Assembly: GCF_028898845.1 (NCBI RefSeq)
Contig: NZ_CP118574.1
Coordinates: 3,224,001 to 3,288,000, forward strand
Direction: 5' to 3'
Length of the DNA: 64,000 nt
DNA from: Streptomyces sp. WZ-12
GTDB lineage: Bacteria > Actinomycetota > Actinomycetes > Streptomycetales > Streptomycetaceae
In this document: one piece after another, positions 1 to 8,678 of the stretch
How the letters are laid out: every line of letters starts with the position of its first letter
Numbering within the stretch: position 1 is the first letter of the stretch
Translations under genes and position numbers: made by a program
Notes under the pieces: model-generated
The model's database searches: none
The model's input: the letters and a program-made list of their open reading frames with translations, nothing else
What the model was told of the DNA's origin: nothing

Positions 1-715
1 TCATCAGGATGGTCATGATGAACGACGCGCCGGCGTACACGAAGCCGATCCCGTTGAGCAGGTACCAGCTCGCGACGGTGAACATCAGGATCAGCAGGTG
101 ACCCGCGAACATGTTCGCGAAGAGTCGGACCGCGTGGGTGAACGGCCGGATGATCAGGTTCGAGAAGAGCTCGATGACCATCAGCAGCGGGAGGACCCAG
201 CCGAGCGACTTGTCGTAGCCGGAGAAGTTCTTGAAGGCGCCGACGAAGCCGTGCTTCTTGAAGGTCAGGAAGACCCAGAGGATGTAGACGATCGCCGCGA
301 GGCCCGCGGGGAAGGCGATCACCGACGTCACCGGGAACTGGGCGACGGGGATGATCGACCAGATGTTCATGATCCACACGAAGAAGAACAGCGAGACCAT
401 GAAGGGGACGTACTTGTCGCCCTCCTTCTTCCCCAGCGCGTCGTAGACGAGCCCGCGACGCACGAAGTCATAGCCCGCCTCGCCGATCATCTGCAGCTTG
501 CCGGGAACCACCTTGGCGCGGCCGAAGGCAGCCCAGAAGAACCACACCACGACGACCGTGCTGAGCAGGGCCAGCAACATCGGCTTGTTGAACTCGAAGC
601 CACCGATGGTGAAGAGCGGCTCGAAGACGAAGTTATGAAGCCCGGGAGCATCAAAGCCGCACCCGGAAAAGATGTGGCAGTCGGTCTCGAAGGCGAGCAT
701 CGTTTCAGCACTCAC
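1..715 (-). CDS. atpB: ATP synthase F0 subunit a (3' end outside window)
   Basis: Membrane proton-channel subunit of F-type ATP synthase. The reading frame gives a hydrophobic multi-spanning protein with the family-typical stretch IIRPFTHAVRLFANMFAGH, which includes the essential Arg of subunit a. I chose the GTG at 713-715 because GAAGGAG lies just upstream and the product then begins VSAETMLAFETDCH, as in actinobacterial AtpB; an in-frame ATG lies five codons inside. About 238 codons are present and the C-terminal part runs off the left edge. It lies downstream of atpI on the same strand, the usual start of an atp operon. The roughly 260 bp between atpI and atpB show nothing I can assign. 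Confidence 0.96.
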   Translation of the reverse strand, partial: MSAETMLAFETDCHIFSGCGFDAPGLHNFVFEPLFTIGGFEFNKPMLLALLSTVVVVWFFWAAFGRAKVVPGKLQMIGEAGYDFVRRGLVYDALGKKEGDKYVPFMVSLFFFVWIMNIWSIIPVAQFPVTSVIAFPAGLAAIVYILWVFLTFKKHGFVGAFKNFSGYDKSLGWVLPLLMVIELFSNLIIRPFTHAVRLFANMFAGHLLILMFTVASWYLLNGIGFVYAGASFIMTILM

Positions 716-979
716 CGCGAGCTCCTTCAGCGTGGCGCATGGGTACGGCAACCTCGTTGTGTCGGCGCGGCGTTGAACCACGGAGCGGCACTGGACTGGT
801 GTTACGGATTAGGGGGCGGCTGGTCGGCACTAGGCCGGTCCGGATCACAGGCATCGGCCGCGAGAACTTCCCGTTCCTTCTCGGGGACCCCGGGAGCTCA
901 GCCGCCTGCGCCAGCTGCGCCGCAGTTGGCACCGGACGATAGCAGGCCGGCACGAGGCCGTTTATCTCGGCCCTACGTG

Positions 980-1417
980 TCACGTCGGCGACCCCGCCGT
1001 CTTGGCCGTCTTGGCCTCCGCGGAGTCGGGATCCACGTACAGAATCTTCGCCTTCATGTGGCCGCGGGTCTGTGCCGCGATCCACACGAGGGTGGCAGCG
1101 AGCAGGGAGAACGCAAATGCCTTGGTATCGAAGAGAGTTGTGTCCTTGAAGGCGATGAGGAACACCGCCACGAACAGGATCTGCACCGTGTACAGCAGCA
1201 GCCCCATCATCTGGAACAGCTGCGGCAGCTTCTTGGCGGTCTGCTGCAGGACGACGAGCCCGGCCCCCATCACCAGGATGACCAGCAGGGCGCCGAAGGC
1301 GGCGCCGAGCGCACCCGCGGCGCCCGCGACCACACCGCTCACGGCAACGGCGATGGCGCCGGCGGCAACGGTGGGTACGGCGGCGTGGAGAAGTAGTCGG
1401 GCGTCATTCGACTGCAT
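980..1417 (-). CDS. atpI: AtpI-like ATP synthase accessory membrane protein
   Basis: Small hydrophobic protein of 145 aa with four predicted membrane segments: one near the N-terminus (LLLHAAVPTVAAGAIAVAVS), then GALLVILVMGAGLVVL, LLYTVQILFVAVFLIA and AFSLLAATLVWIA. The ATG at 1415-1417 is preceded by GGAG at good spacing; longer upstream starts would add an implausible polar extension. Its position immediately before atpB and its membrane architecture match AtpI, which is thought to help assemble the c-ring. Sequence conservation is low in this family, so the name rests mostly on position and topology. It is probably the first gene of the atp operon. Confidence 0.8.
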   Translation of the reverse strand: MQSNDARLLLHAAVPTVAAGAIAVAVSGVVAGAAGALGAAFGALLVILVMGAGLVVLQQTAKKLPQLFQMMGLLLYTVQILFVAVFLIAFKDTTLFDTKAFAFSLLAATLVWIAAQTRGHMKAKILYVDPDSAEAKTAKTAGSPT

Positions 1418-1706
1418 GGTGGCGCTCCGGCATGGGATGGGGGTGGTGTCGTCAGGGACGAGCGTAGACCCGGCCGGCGGAAGGTCCTTCAGGCCAATGG
1501 ACCGTCGCACTACGGCCCTTCGGCTCTATCGCCGGGTTTCGTGAACGGTATCACAAACTATTTGATGAGGTCTTTACCTGGTTCGTGTGGATCCTGTCAC
1601 ACCTGAGAGTGACTCTGCACATCAGTGCACTGACGAACCATCATCTGTCTGGTATGGGGTCAACCGTCCCGATTCCTGACGCACATTCGGGCGACGACGA
1701 GGGGCC
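1418..1706. other. Intergenic region upstream of atpI
   Basis: No gene is visible here. It lies between the stop of the glycosyltransferase gene and atpI, both on the minus strand. It is noticeably richer in A+T than its surroundings (for example around 1545-1600) and contains a short dyad, GTGTG/CACAC, near 1590-1605. An atp operon promoter is expected here, but I could not fix -35 and -10 boxes with confidence. Confidence 0.4.
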
Positions 1707-3044
1707 TCAGCGGTGACTCCCCGCCTTGCGGCGGTCCACGAAACGTGACCGGTCGCCGATCGCCGTGGCGCCGTGGATCCCGGGCGGAACCGTCGACCGA
1801 CGCTCCTCCCCCGGCTCGTCCACGGCCGCGCCCCCGGCCGGGTCGTCCACGGCCAGCGCCGCGCGGACGACCCGGCGGTAGCGCGGCGGGACCAGCCGCT
1901 CGGCCCAGATCGGGGCCCGCGGGGTGAAGCGCGGCAGCAGGAGCAGCACCAGGCCGACCGTGCTGAGCAGCACGATGCCCAGGACGATCCACATGCTGGC
2001 GTCGTTGGCGGAGTACGCCACCGCGCCGAACGCGATCAGCGCGGACCAGAAGTACATGATCAGCACCGCGCGGCTGTGCGAGTGGCCGATCTCCAGCAGG
2101 CGGTGGTGCAGGTGCCCGCGGTCCGCGGCGAACGGTGACTGGCCCTTCCAGGTCCGTCGAACAATGGCCAGAATCAGATCCGCGACCGGCACCGCGATGA
2201 TCGTCAGCGGCAGCAGCAGCGGGATGTAGACCGGCACCATCGCGTGGGTCGCCTCGCGCAGACCGCCCGCCTTCTGGTTGAGCAGGTCCGGGTCGACCTG
2301 GCCGGTCAGCGAGACCGCGCCGGCCGCCATCACCAGGCCGATCAGCATCGAGCCGGAGTCGCCCATGAAGATCCGGGCCGGGTGCATGTTGTGCGGCAGG
2401 AAGCCCAGGCACATGCCCATCAAGACGACCGAGAACAGGGTGGCCGGCGCCGCCGCCTCGATGCCGTAACCGAACCAGAGCCGGTAGGTGTACATGAAGA
2501 ACGCGGCCGCGGCGACGCAGACCATGCCGGACGCCAGACCGTCCAGGCCGTCCACGAAGTTCACCGCGTTGATGGTGATGACCACCAGCGCGACGGTCAG
2601 CAGGGTGCCCTGCATCGGCGTCAGCGAGACCGTGCCGATGCCGGGGACCGGGAGGTACAGGATCGTCAACCCCTGAAGGACCATCACACCCGCGGCGATC
2701 ATCTGGCCGCCCAGCTTGACCAGGGCGTCCACGCCCCACTTGTCGTCCAGCACGCCGAGGATCCAGATCAGCGCGGCGCCCGACAGCAGGGCCCGCGGCT
2801 CGTTGGTCTCGAAGACGCTCTTGAGGTTGGTCAGGTGCGCGGCCACCAGCAGCCCCGCGCACAACCCGCCGAACATCGCGATCCCGCCCAGTCGCGGGGT
2901 CGGCTCGCGGTGTACGTCCCGCGCACGGATCTCCGGCACCGCACCGGCCGCGATCGCGAACTTCCGCACCGGACCGGTCAGCAGGTAGGTCACCGCGGCA
3001 GTGACGCACAGCGTCAGCAGGTATTCACGCACGGGCTGCCCCAT
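1707..3044 (-). CDS. MraY/WecA-family undecaprenyl-phosphate GlcNAc-1-P transferase
   Basis: Polytopic membrane protein of 445 aa of the polyprenyl-phosphate N-acetylhexosamine-1-phosphate transferase family, which starts lipid-linked glycan synthesis at the inner membrane face. Family motifs are visible in order: HREPTPRLGGIAMFGG near residue 45, LDDKWGVD near 100, the NAVNFVDGLDGLA loop near 160, FMGDSGSM near 228 and the basic HLHHRLLEIGHS loop near 310. The charged C-terminal tail of about 75 residues is cytosolic and not conserved in general. Actinobacteria use this family (WecA/Rfe-like) to make the linkage unit between arabinogalactan or teichoic-type polymers and peptidoglycan; the exact acceptor pathway here is inferred. 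A separate MraY is expected in the dcw cluster. Confidence 0.9.
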   Translation of the reverse strand: MGQPVREYLLTLCVTAAVTYLLTGPVRKFAIAAGAVPEIRARDVHREPTPRLGGIAMFGGLCAGLLVAAHLTNLKSVFETNEPRALLSGAALIWILGVLDDKWGVDALVKLGGQMIAAGVMVLQGLTILYLPVPGIGTVSLTPMQGTLLTVALVVITINAVNFVDGLDGLASGMVCVAAAAFFMYTYRLWFGYGIEAAAPATLFSVVLMGMCLGFLPHNMHPARIFMGDSGSMLIGLVMAAGAVSLTGQVDPDLLNQKAGGLREATHAMVPVYIPLLLPLTIIAVPVADLILAIVRRTWKGQSPFAADRGHLHHRLLEIGHSHSRAVLIMYFWSALIAFGAVAYSANDASMWIVLGIVLLSTVGLVLLLLPRFTPRAPIWAERLVPPRYRRVVRAALAVDDPAGGAAVDEPGEERRSTVPPGIHGATAIGDRSRFVDRRKAGSHR

Positions 3045-3163
3045 AGAGATAGCTGGCCATCACAGCCCCACACCTTATGCGTGTCCGGCCAGTGGCCGTG
3101 AATACGGGCGCATACCGGAGAAGACGCCGGGCGCCGCGCGGACGGTTCCGGAGCCGCCGGCGC

Positions 3164-4537
3164 TCAGTCCTGATCCGGATACGGCGGGAACCGGCCGACC
3201 AGCCCGGCGACCGCGGCGCGCACCGCGCCGTCCTCCCGCAGCGCCGCCCCGATCAGCTCCGCGACCCGGTGCATCTCGGCCTCGCCCATCCCCTGCGTCG
3301 TCACCGCCGCGGTGCCCAGCCGGATCCCGGTCGGGCAGGTCCCGGACCCCGCGGGCGGCTGGGCGCCGGGCAGCGCGCAGGTGTCCAACACGATGCCGGC
3401 GGCCGCCAGCCGGCCGCGGGCGGTGCGCGCGTCCAGGCCCAGCGGCGCGGTGTCCGCGGTGATCAGGTGGGTGTCGGTGCCGCCGGTGGTGACCGTCAGG
3501 CCCTGCGCGGCCAGCCCGCCGGACAGCGCCCGGGCATTGCCGACGACCTGGCGGGCGTAGCCCCGGAACGCGGGCGTCGCGGCCTCCGCGAACGCCACGG
3601 CCTTGGCGGCGACCGCGTTCATCTGCGCGCCGCCCTGGGTGAACGGGAACACCGCGCGGTCGATCCGCTCGGCCAGCCGCGCCCGGCACAGGATCATCCC
3701 GCCGCGCGGCCCGCGCAGCACCTTGTGGGTGGTCGCGCACACCACGTCCGCGTAGGGCACCGGGCTGGGCGCCGCCCGGCCGGCGATCAACCCCATCGGG
3801 TGTGCCACGTCGGCGATCAGATACGCGCCGATCTCGTCGGCGATGTCGCGGAAGGCGGCGTAGTCGATGTGGCGCGGATAGGCGATCGAGCCGCACACCA
3901 GGGCCTTGGGGCGGCGCTCGCGGGCCAGTGCGCGGATCGCGTCGTAGTCGAGCAGGCCGGTCGCCGGGTCGACGCCGTAGCCGGCGAAGTCGAACCACCG
4001 GCCGGAGAAGTTGGCCGGCGAGCCGTGGGTGAGGTGGCCGCCGTGCCGCAGGGACATCGCCAGGACGGTGTCGCCGGGGCGCAGCAGCGCGGCGTAGGCG
4101 GCGAGCACGGCCGAAGAGCCCGAGTGGGACTGGACGTTGGCGTGTTCGGCGCCGAAGAGGGCCGTGGCGCGCTCCACCGCGATCCGCTCGGCGAGGTCGA
4201 CGATCTCGCAGCCGCTGTGGTGCCGGGCGCCCGGATAGCCCTCGGCGTACTTGTTGCCCAGCGGGGAGCCGAGGGCGGCCAGGACGGCGGGCGAGACGAA
4301 GTTCTCGGCGGCGATGAGTTGGAGCCCGTCGCTCTGCCGGCCGCTCTCCGCCAGCAGGACGCCGGCGATCTCCGGGTCCTGGCGCAGCAGCGCGGCGAAG
4401 TCGGGAGAGCCGGGCGGCCTGGTGACCTGGTCGTGGGCGGCGGCCCGGGCCCGCTGCTCGACGGCCTCGGCCGCGATGGCGGTCCGGGGGTCGCCGGCCG
4501 GGGACGTGCGGCGGGATGACGCGGTGGTGGCGGGCAT
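3164..4537 (-). CDS. glyA: Serine hydroxymethyltransferase
   Basis: PLP enzyme interconverting serine and glycine with tetrahydrofolate. The 457-aa product carries the hallmark regions: QLIAAENFVSPAVLAALGSPLGNKYAEGYPG-type segment near residues 95-125, DVAHPMGLIAG near 235, and THK at about residue 272, whose Lys would hold PLP. The ATG at 4535-4537 is preceded by GGAG with 7-nt spacing; an upstream in-frame start would add an unrelated Gly/Pro-rich extension. The roughly 45-residue N-terminal segment before the conserved core is longer than in E. coli GlyA. It may be a second SHMT copy, as Streptomyces commonly carry two. Confidence 0.92.
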   Translation of the reverse strand: MPATTASSRRTSPAGDPRTAIAAEAVEQRARAAAHDQVTRPPGSPDFAALLRQDPEIAGVLLAESGRQSDGLQLIAAENFVSPAVLAALGSPLGNKYAEGYPGARHHSGCEIVDLAERIAVERATALFGAEHANVQSHSGSSAVLAAYAALLRPGDTVLAMSLRHGGHLTHGSPANFSGRWFDFAGYGVDPATGLLDYDAIRALARERRPKALVCGSIAYPRHIDYAAFRDIADEIGAYLIADVAHPMGLIAGRAAPSPVPYADVVCATTHKVLRGPRGGMILCRARLAERIDRAVFPFTQGGAQMNAVAAKAVAFAEAATPAFRGYARQVVGNARALSGGLAAQGLTVTTGGTDTHLITADTAPLGLDARTARGRLAAAGIVLDTCALPGAQPPAGSGTCPTGIRLGTAAVTTQGMGEAEMHRVAELIGAALREDGAVRAAVAGLVGRFPPYPDQD

Positions 4538-4753
4538 CGCTGGCTCCGGGCCTCGTACGGGACCAGGGCACGTCGCACGTGCCCCGGGGCCCGTCCGGCC
4601 CTGACCGCCCGGCAGGCCCAATCCCAATGTAGGCGCGGCTCAGGCATCGGGCGCGGCGTGCCGAGCGATCGGGTCCCGGGGCCGGCCACGGGCCGCAGAG
4701 GGGCCGTCAGGGCCGTTCCCGGGGTGCCTGGGACGCGAGGGTGCGCGGGCGCG

Positions 4754-5449
4754 CTACGCCGGCGCCGGGACTCCGGTGAGGGCGGTGACGACCGGGTCGA
4801 GCGCGCTGTTGATCTCGTCGCCGATGGAGCGGAAGAACGTGATCGGCGCCCCGTAGGGGTCGTGGACCTCGTCGGACTCCGGGTTGGGCGCCAGCAGCCA
4901 GCCGCGCAGCGCGGCGGCCGCGCCGACCAGCGCGCGGGCCCGCTCGACCAGCCCGCCGTCGGGCAGCCCCGGGTCGGGCGCCGGCAACGTGGCCGGATCT
5001 ATGGCGCGAACCAGCCGGTTGAACTCCTTCAGCGTGAAGGTGCGCAGCCCCGCGGAGTGCCCCATGGAGATGACCTGCGCGCGGTGGTCACGGGTGGCGG
5101 TGAGCACCAGGTCGGCCCGGATGACGTGCTCGTCGAGCAGCTCCCGGCCGATGAAGCCGGCCGGGTCCGCGCCGTAGTCGGCGAGCACCGTCGCGGCGTG
5201 CGTCTCCATCGGGGCGCCCTCATGGCCCCAGGTACCGGCGCTCTCCACGAGCAGCCCGCAGCCGCGGACGGCCTGTGACGAGCCGAGCCGCTCCTGGAGG
5301 GCGTGCCGGTGCAGCCGCTCGGTGATCGGCGAGCGGCAGACGTTGCCGGTGCTGACGTGGAGGATCCGGAAGCAGTGCGGGTCCTCCACCGGGACGGAGA
5401 AGGTGTCGGCGCCTCGTCCCGCTATGCCCCGTCCCTGCGGCGGCGGCAT
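4754..5449 (-). CDS. Low-molecular-weight phosphotyrosine phosphatase-like protein, nucleophile Cys replaced by Ser
   Basis: The 231-aa protein has the fold signature of low-molecular-weight protein tyrosine phosphatases: FRILHVSTGNVCRSPITERL at residues 28-46 in place of the P-loop, and the general-acid motif HDPYG near residue 199. In active enzymes the loop reads V-C-x-G-N-x-C-R-S; here the first, catalytic Cys is Ser33 (codon AGC, 5351-5353), while the second Cys and the Arg are kept. It may therefore be a phosphotyrosine-binding pseudophosphatase or have altered chemistry. The ATG at 5447-5449 overlaps the stop of the upstream sua5-like gene (TGATG), so the two are translationally coupled; a TTG one codon earlier is possible. 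The protein is about 75 residues longer than the minimal family domain. Confidence 0.82.
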   Translation of the reverse strand: MPPPQGRGIAGRGADTFSVPVEDPHCFRILHVSTGNVCRSPITERLHRHALQERLGSSQAVRGCGLLVESAGTWGHEGAPMETHAATVLADYGADPAGFIGRELLDEHVIRADLVLTATRDHRAQVISMGHSAGLRTFTLKEFNRLVRAIDPATLPAPDPGLPDGGLVERARALVGAAAALRGWLLAPNPESDEVHDPYGAPITFFRSIGDEINSALDPVVTALTGVPAPA

Positions 5450-6096
5450 CAATGCGCCACCTCAAGCTCGGGTACGACCTTGCGCAGCTCCTCGACGCTG
5501 ATGGCGCCCTCGCGCAGCAGCACCGGCACCTTGCCGGTGACGTCCACGATCGAGGACGGCACGGCGGCGGGCGTCGGGCCGGCGTCGAGGTAGACCGAGA
5601 CCGAGTCGCCGAGCATCTCCTGCGCGGCGTCGCAGTCCTGCGGAGAGGGGTGGCCGGTGAGGTTGGCGCTGGAGACCGCCATCGGGCCGAACTCGGTGAG
5701 CAGCTCGATGGCGACCGGGTGCAGCGGCATCCGCACCGCGACCGTGCCGCGGGTCTCGCCCAAGTCCCAGGTCAGCGACGGCTGATGGCTGGCGACGAGG
5801 GTCAACGCCCCCGGCCAGAACGCGTCGACCAGCTCCCACGCCTGCTCGGAGAACTCGGTGACCAGGCCGTGCAGGGTGTTGGGGGACCCGACCAGGACCG
5901 GGGACGGCATCCCCCGGCCACGGCCCTTGGCCTCCAGCAGGTCGCCGACGGCCTCCGGGCTGAAGGCGTCCGCGCCGATGCCGTAGACGGTGTCGGTCGG
6001 CAGCACGACCAGCTCGCCGCGCCGCACGGCCGAGGCTGCCTCACGCAGGCCGGTCGCGCGGTCGGTCGCGTCGCTGCAGTCGTATCGCCGTGCCAT
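5449..6096 (-). CDS. Sua5/TsaC-type L-threonylcarbamoyladenylate synthase
   Basis: Makes threonylcarbamoyl-AMP from threonine, bicarbonate and ATP for the t6A37 modification of ANN-decoding tRNAs. The 215-aa protein is of YrdC/Sua5 core type. Visible motifs are LVVLPTDTVYGIGADAF near residues 29-45, PSPVLVG near 64, FWPGALTLV near 94, TVAVRMPLHP near 118 and MAVSSANLTGHPSP near 139. It lacks the long C-terminal Sua5 domain, so it is TsaC-like in length. Its stop codon overlaps the start of the phosphatase-like gene, and prmC lies about 70 bp upstream on the same strand. Confidence 0.93.
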   Translation of the reverse strand: MARRYDCSDATDRATGLREAASAVRRGELVVLPTDTVYGIGADAFSPEAVGDLLEAKGRGRGMPSPVLVGSPNTLHGLVTEFSEQAWELVDAFWPGALTLVASHQPSLTWDLGETRGTVAVRMPLHPVAIELLTEFGPMAVSSANLTGHPSPQDCDAAQEMLGDSVSVYLDAGPTPAAVPSSIVDVTGKVPVLLREGAISVEELRKVVPELEVAH

Positions 6097-6166
6097 TAGC
6101 GGTCCTCCTCGTGCGGAACGAATACTTCGGATGCCTCGCCTGCGTCGGGCGCCTGGGCGGGGCGGC

Positions 6167-7012
6167 TCATGGCGTCGCCCGGCGCGCGGTGGCGAAGCGG
6201 GGCCGGTTGTTGAGGTCGGGGTGGTCGGCCGCGTCCGCCCAGCCCAGCTCCTCGTTGAAGATCCACGGCACCTGCCCGCCCTGGGTGTCGGCGTGCTCGA
6301 CGACGACCACGCCGCCGGGCCTCAGCAGACGGTGCGCGGTCCGCTCGATGCCCCGGATGGTGTCCAGGCCGTCCTCGCCGGAGAACAGCGCCAGCTCCGG
6401 GTCGTGGTCGCGGGCCTCGGGGGCGACGTACTCCCACTCGGTGAGCGGGATGTACGGCGGATTGGAGATCACCAGGTCGACCTGCCCGTCCAGTTCGGGG
6501 AGCGCGGTGAGCGCATCGCCGTGGTGGAGAACGACGCGGGACCCCTCGACGTTCTTGCGGGCGAAGCCCAGGGCCTCGTCGGAGAGTTCCACGGCGTGCA
6601 CCCGCGAGCGCGGCACCTCCTGCGCCAGGGCGAGGGCGATCGCCCCCGAGCCGGTGCAGAGGTCGACGATCAGCGGCTCGACGACGTCCATGGCGCGCAC
6701 CGCGTCTATCGCCCACCCGACCACCGACTCGGTCTCCGGGCGGGGCACGAACACCCCCGGCCCGACGGCCAGTTCGAGGTAGCGGAAGAACGCCCGGCCG
6801 GTGATGTGCTGGAGGGGTTCGCGCGCCTCGCGACGGGCGACGGCCTCCCAGTAGCGGGCGTCGAAGTCCGCGTCGGGGACCGTGTGCAACTGGCTGCGCT
6901 TGACGCCGTGCACATGCGCGGCCAACTCCTCCGCGTCGAAGCGCGGGGAGGGCACGCCGGCGTCGGCCAGCCGCTGGGTGGCCTGGGCCACCTCCGCGAG
7001 CAGCAGGTTCAC
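6167..7012 (-). CDS. prmC: Peptide chain release factor N5-glutamine methyltransferase
   Basis: SAM-dependent enzyme that methylates the Gln of the GGQ motif in RF1 and RF2. The 281-aa protein has the N-terminal helical substrate-binding part, GRAFFRYLELAVGPGVFVPRPETE near residues 72-95, the SAM motif IVDLCTGSGAIALALA near 114-129 and the catalytic NPPY near 184. Its substrate gene prfA lies directly upstream (40 bp) on the same strand, a conserved pairing. ATG at 7010-7012. Confidence 0.95.
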   Translation of the reverse strand: MNLLLAEVAQATQRLADAGVPSPRFDAEELAAHVHGVKRSQLHTVPDADFDARYWEAVARREAREPLQHITGRAFFRYLELAVGPGVFVPRPETESVVGWAIDAVRAMDVVEPLIVDLCTGSGAIALALAQEVPRSRVHAVELSDEALGFARKNVEGSRVVLHHGDALTALPELDGQVDLVISNPPYIPLTEWEYVAPEARDHDPELALFSGEDGLDTIRGIERTAHRLLRPGGVVVVEHADTQGGQVPWIFNEELGWADAADHPDLNNRPRFATARRATP

Positions 7013-7051
7013 TGGTCCTCCAGCCGATCGGTCCTCAAAGGTCTTGCGGTC

Positions 7052-8131
7052 TTACTGGGCGGCGGCCAGCTTGGCCGCCGCATCGGCGTCGACGCACGCC
7101 TGGATGACCGGGTCCAGCTCGCCGTCGAGCACCTGGTCCAGGTTGTACGCCTTGAAGCCCACCCGGTGGTCCGAGATGCGGTTCTCCGGGAAGTTGTACG
7201 TGCGGATGCGCTCCGAGCGGTCCACGGTGCGCACCTGGCTGCGCCGGGCGTCCGACGCCTCCTTCTCGGCCTCCTCCTGGGCCGCGGCCAGCAGCCGCGA
7301 GCGGAGGATGCGCATCGCCTGCTCCTTGTTCTGGAGCTGGCTCTTCTCGTTCTGGCAGGAGACCACGATGCCGGTGGGCAGGTGGGTGATCCGGACCGCG
7401 GAGTCGGTGGTGTTGACGGACTGGCCGCCGGGCCCCGAGGAGCGGTAGACGTCGATCCGCAGGTCGTTGGCCACGACCTCGACCTCGACCTCCTCGGCCT
7501 CCGGCGTGACCAGCACACCGGCCGCGGAGGTGTGGATCCGGCCCTGCGACTCGGTCGCGGGCACCCGCTGGACGCGGTGCACCCCGCCCTCGTACTTCAG
7601 CCGCGCCCAGACGCCCTGGCCGGGCTCGGTGGCCCCGCCGCCGCCCTTGGTCTTCACCGCGACCTGGACGTCCTTGTAGCCACCGAGGTCGGACTCGTTG
7701 GCGTCGAGGATCTCGGTCTTCCAGCCGACCCGCTCCGCGTACCGCAGGTACATCCGCAGCAGGTCGCCGGCGAACAGCGCGGACTCCTCGCCGCCCTCGC
7801 CGGCCTTGACCTCCAGGATGACGTCCTTGTCGTCGCTGGGGTCGCGCGGGACGAGCAGCAGCCGCAGCTTCTCGGTGAGCTCCTCGCGGGCGGCTTCGAG
7901 ATCCTTGACCTCACTCGCGAAGTCCGGGTCGTCGGCGGCCAGTTCGCGGGCCGTGCCGATGTCGTCGCCGGTCTGCTTCCACGCGCGGTACGTGGCGATG
8001 ATCGGGGTCAGTTCCGCATAGCGCTTGTTGAGCCGCATGGCCTCGCGCTGGTCCGCGTGGACCGCGGGGTCGGCCAGCCGCTTTTCGAGGTCGGCGTGCT
8101 CGCCGACCAGTTCCTCGACCGCCTCGAACAT
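7052..8131 (-). CDS. prfA: Peptide chain release factor 1
   Basis: Class I release factor recognising UAA and UAG. The 359-aa length is normal. The codon-reading tripeptide region [18 protein letters not shown] has PAT (RF1 class PxT rather than the SPF of RF2) near residue 190. [17 protein letters not shown] near residue 230 contains the GGQ that enters the peptidyl transferase centre and is the target of PrmC. There is no frameshift site, which would be expected only in prfB. It lies between rpmE and prmC. Confidence 0.97.
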   Translation of the reverse strand: MFEAVEELVGEHADLEKRLADPAVHADQREAMRLNKRYAELTPIIATYRAWKQTGDDIGTARELAADDPDFASEVKDLEAAREELTEKLRLLLVPRDPSDDKDVILEVKAGEGGEESALFAGDLLRMYLRYAERVGWKTEILDANESDLGGYKDVQVAVKTKGGGGATEPGQGVWARLKYEGGVHRVQRVPATESQGRIHTSAAGVLVTPEAEEVEVEVVANDLRIDVYRSSGPGGQSVNTTDSAVRITHLPTGIVVSCQNEKSQLQNKEQAMRILRSRLLAAAQEEAEKEASDARRSQVRTVDRSERIRTYNFPENRISDHRVGFKAYNLDQVLDGELDPVIQACVDADAAAKLAAAQ

Positions 8132-8299
8132 CGTGTGTTCCTCTGCTGACTGCTGGTGTGGCTTCCCGGGGCGCTGCGCCCCGTTGCCGCGGTGCGGCGG
8201 GCCGGCCCTCAGCCGGGGGGGCAGAGGGTACGGACGACAAAGACGCCGGTCCGGTCCCCCTTGTCCAGGGGCGACCGGAGGCCGGCGCCTTGCGGGTCG

Positions 8300-8524
8300 C
8301 TACTTCTTGGCGGCCTGGGCGGACTTGCCGAAGCGGGCCTCGAAGCGGGCCACGCGGCCGCCCGTGTCCATGATCTTCTGCTTGCCCGTGTAGAACGGGT
8401 GGCACTCGGAGCAGATGTCGGCGCGGATGGTGCCGCCGGCAACGGTGCTACGGGTGGTGAACGACGCGCCACAGGTGCAGCTGACCTGGGTCTCGACGTA
8501 CTCCGGGTGGATGTCGCGCTTCAA
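8300..8524 (-). CDS. rpmE: 50S ribosomal protein L31, zinc-binding form
   Basis: 74-aa ribosomal protein L31. The sequence has a CxC pair (SCTCG, residues 16-18) and a CxxC pair (CSEC, residues 36-39), so it is the zinc-containing C+ paralogue; Streptomyces also encode a Zur-repressed Cys-less L31. GFTT-like core and [15 protein letters not shown] follow. The start ATG has an AGGAGAAT stretch just upstream. A G/C-rich gap of 168 bp separates it from prfA. Confidence 0.97.
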   Translation of the reverse strand: MKRDIHPEYVETQVSCTCGASFTTRSTVAGGTIRADICSECHPFYTGKQKIMDTGGRVARFEARFGKSAQAAKK

Positions 8525-8678
8525 GGGATTCTCCTAGGTTCGGGAGTGGCACCGGGTCGTGGCACGGATTGCGTCACGTGAACCGGGGCCGACGGTCCAG
8601 TTTGCCAGCACTGGCCGTATCTCCCAAAACCGGGGTACGACCTCCGCTATTCCCGGGCGGGCGCGGCGCCGGCGGCGG

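Noticed and set aside
98..1396. Plus-strand open frame over the atpB/atpI genes
   Set aside because: The minus strand encodes recognisable membrane proteins; the plus-strand product is a charged, low-complexity shadow.
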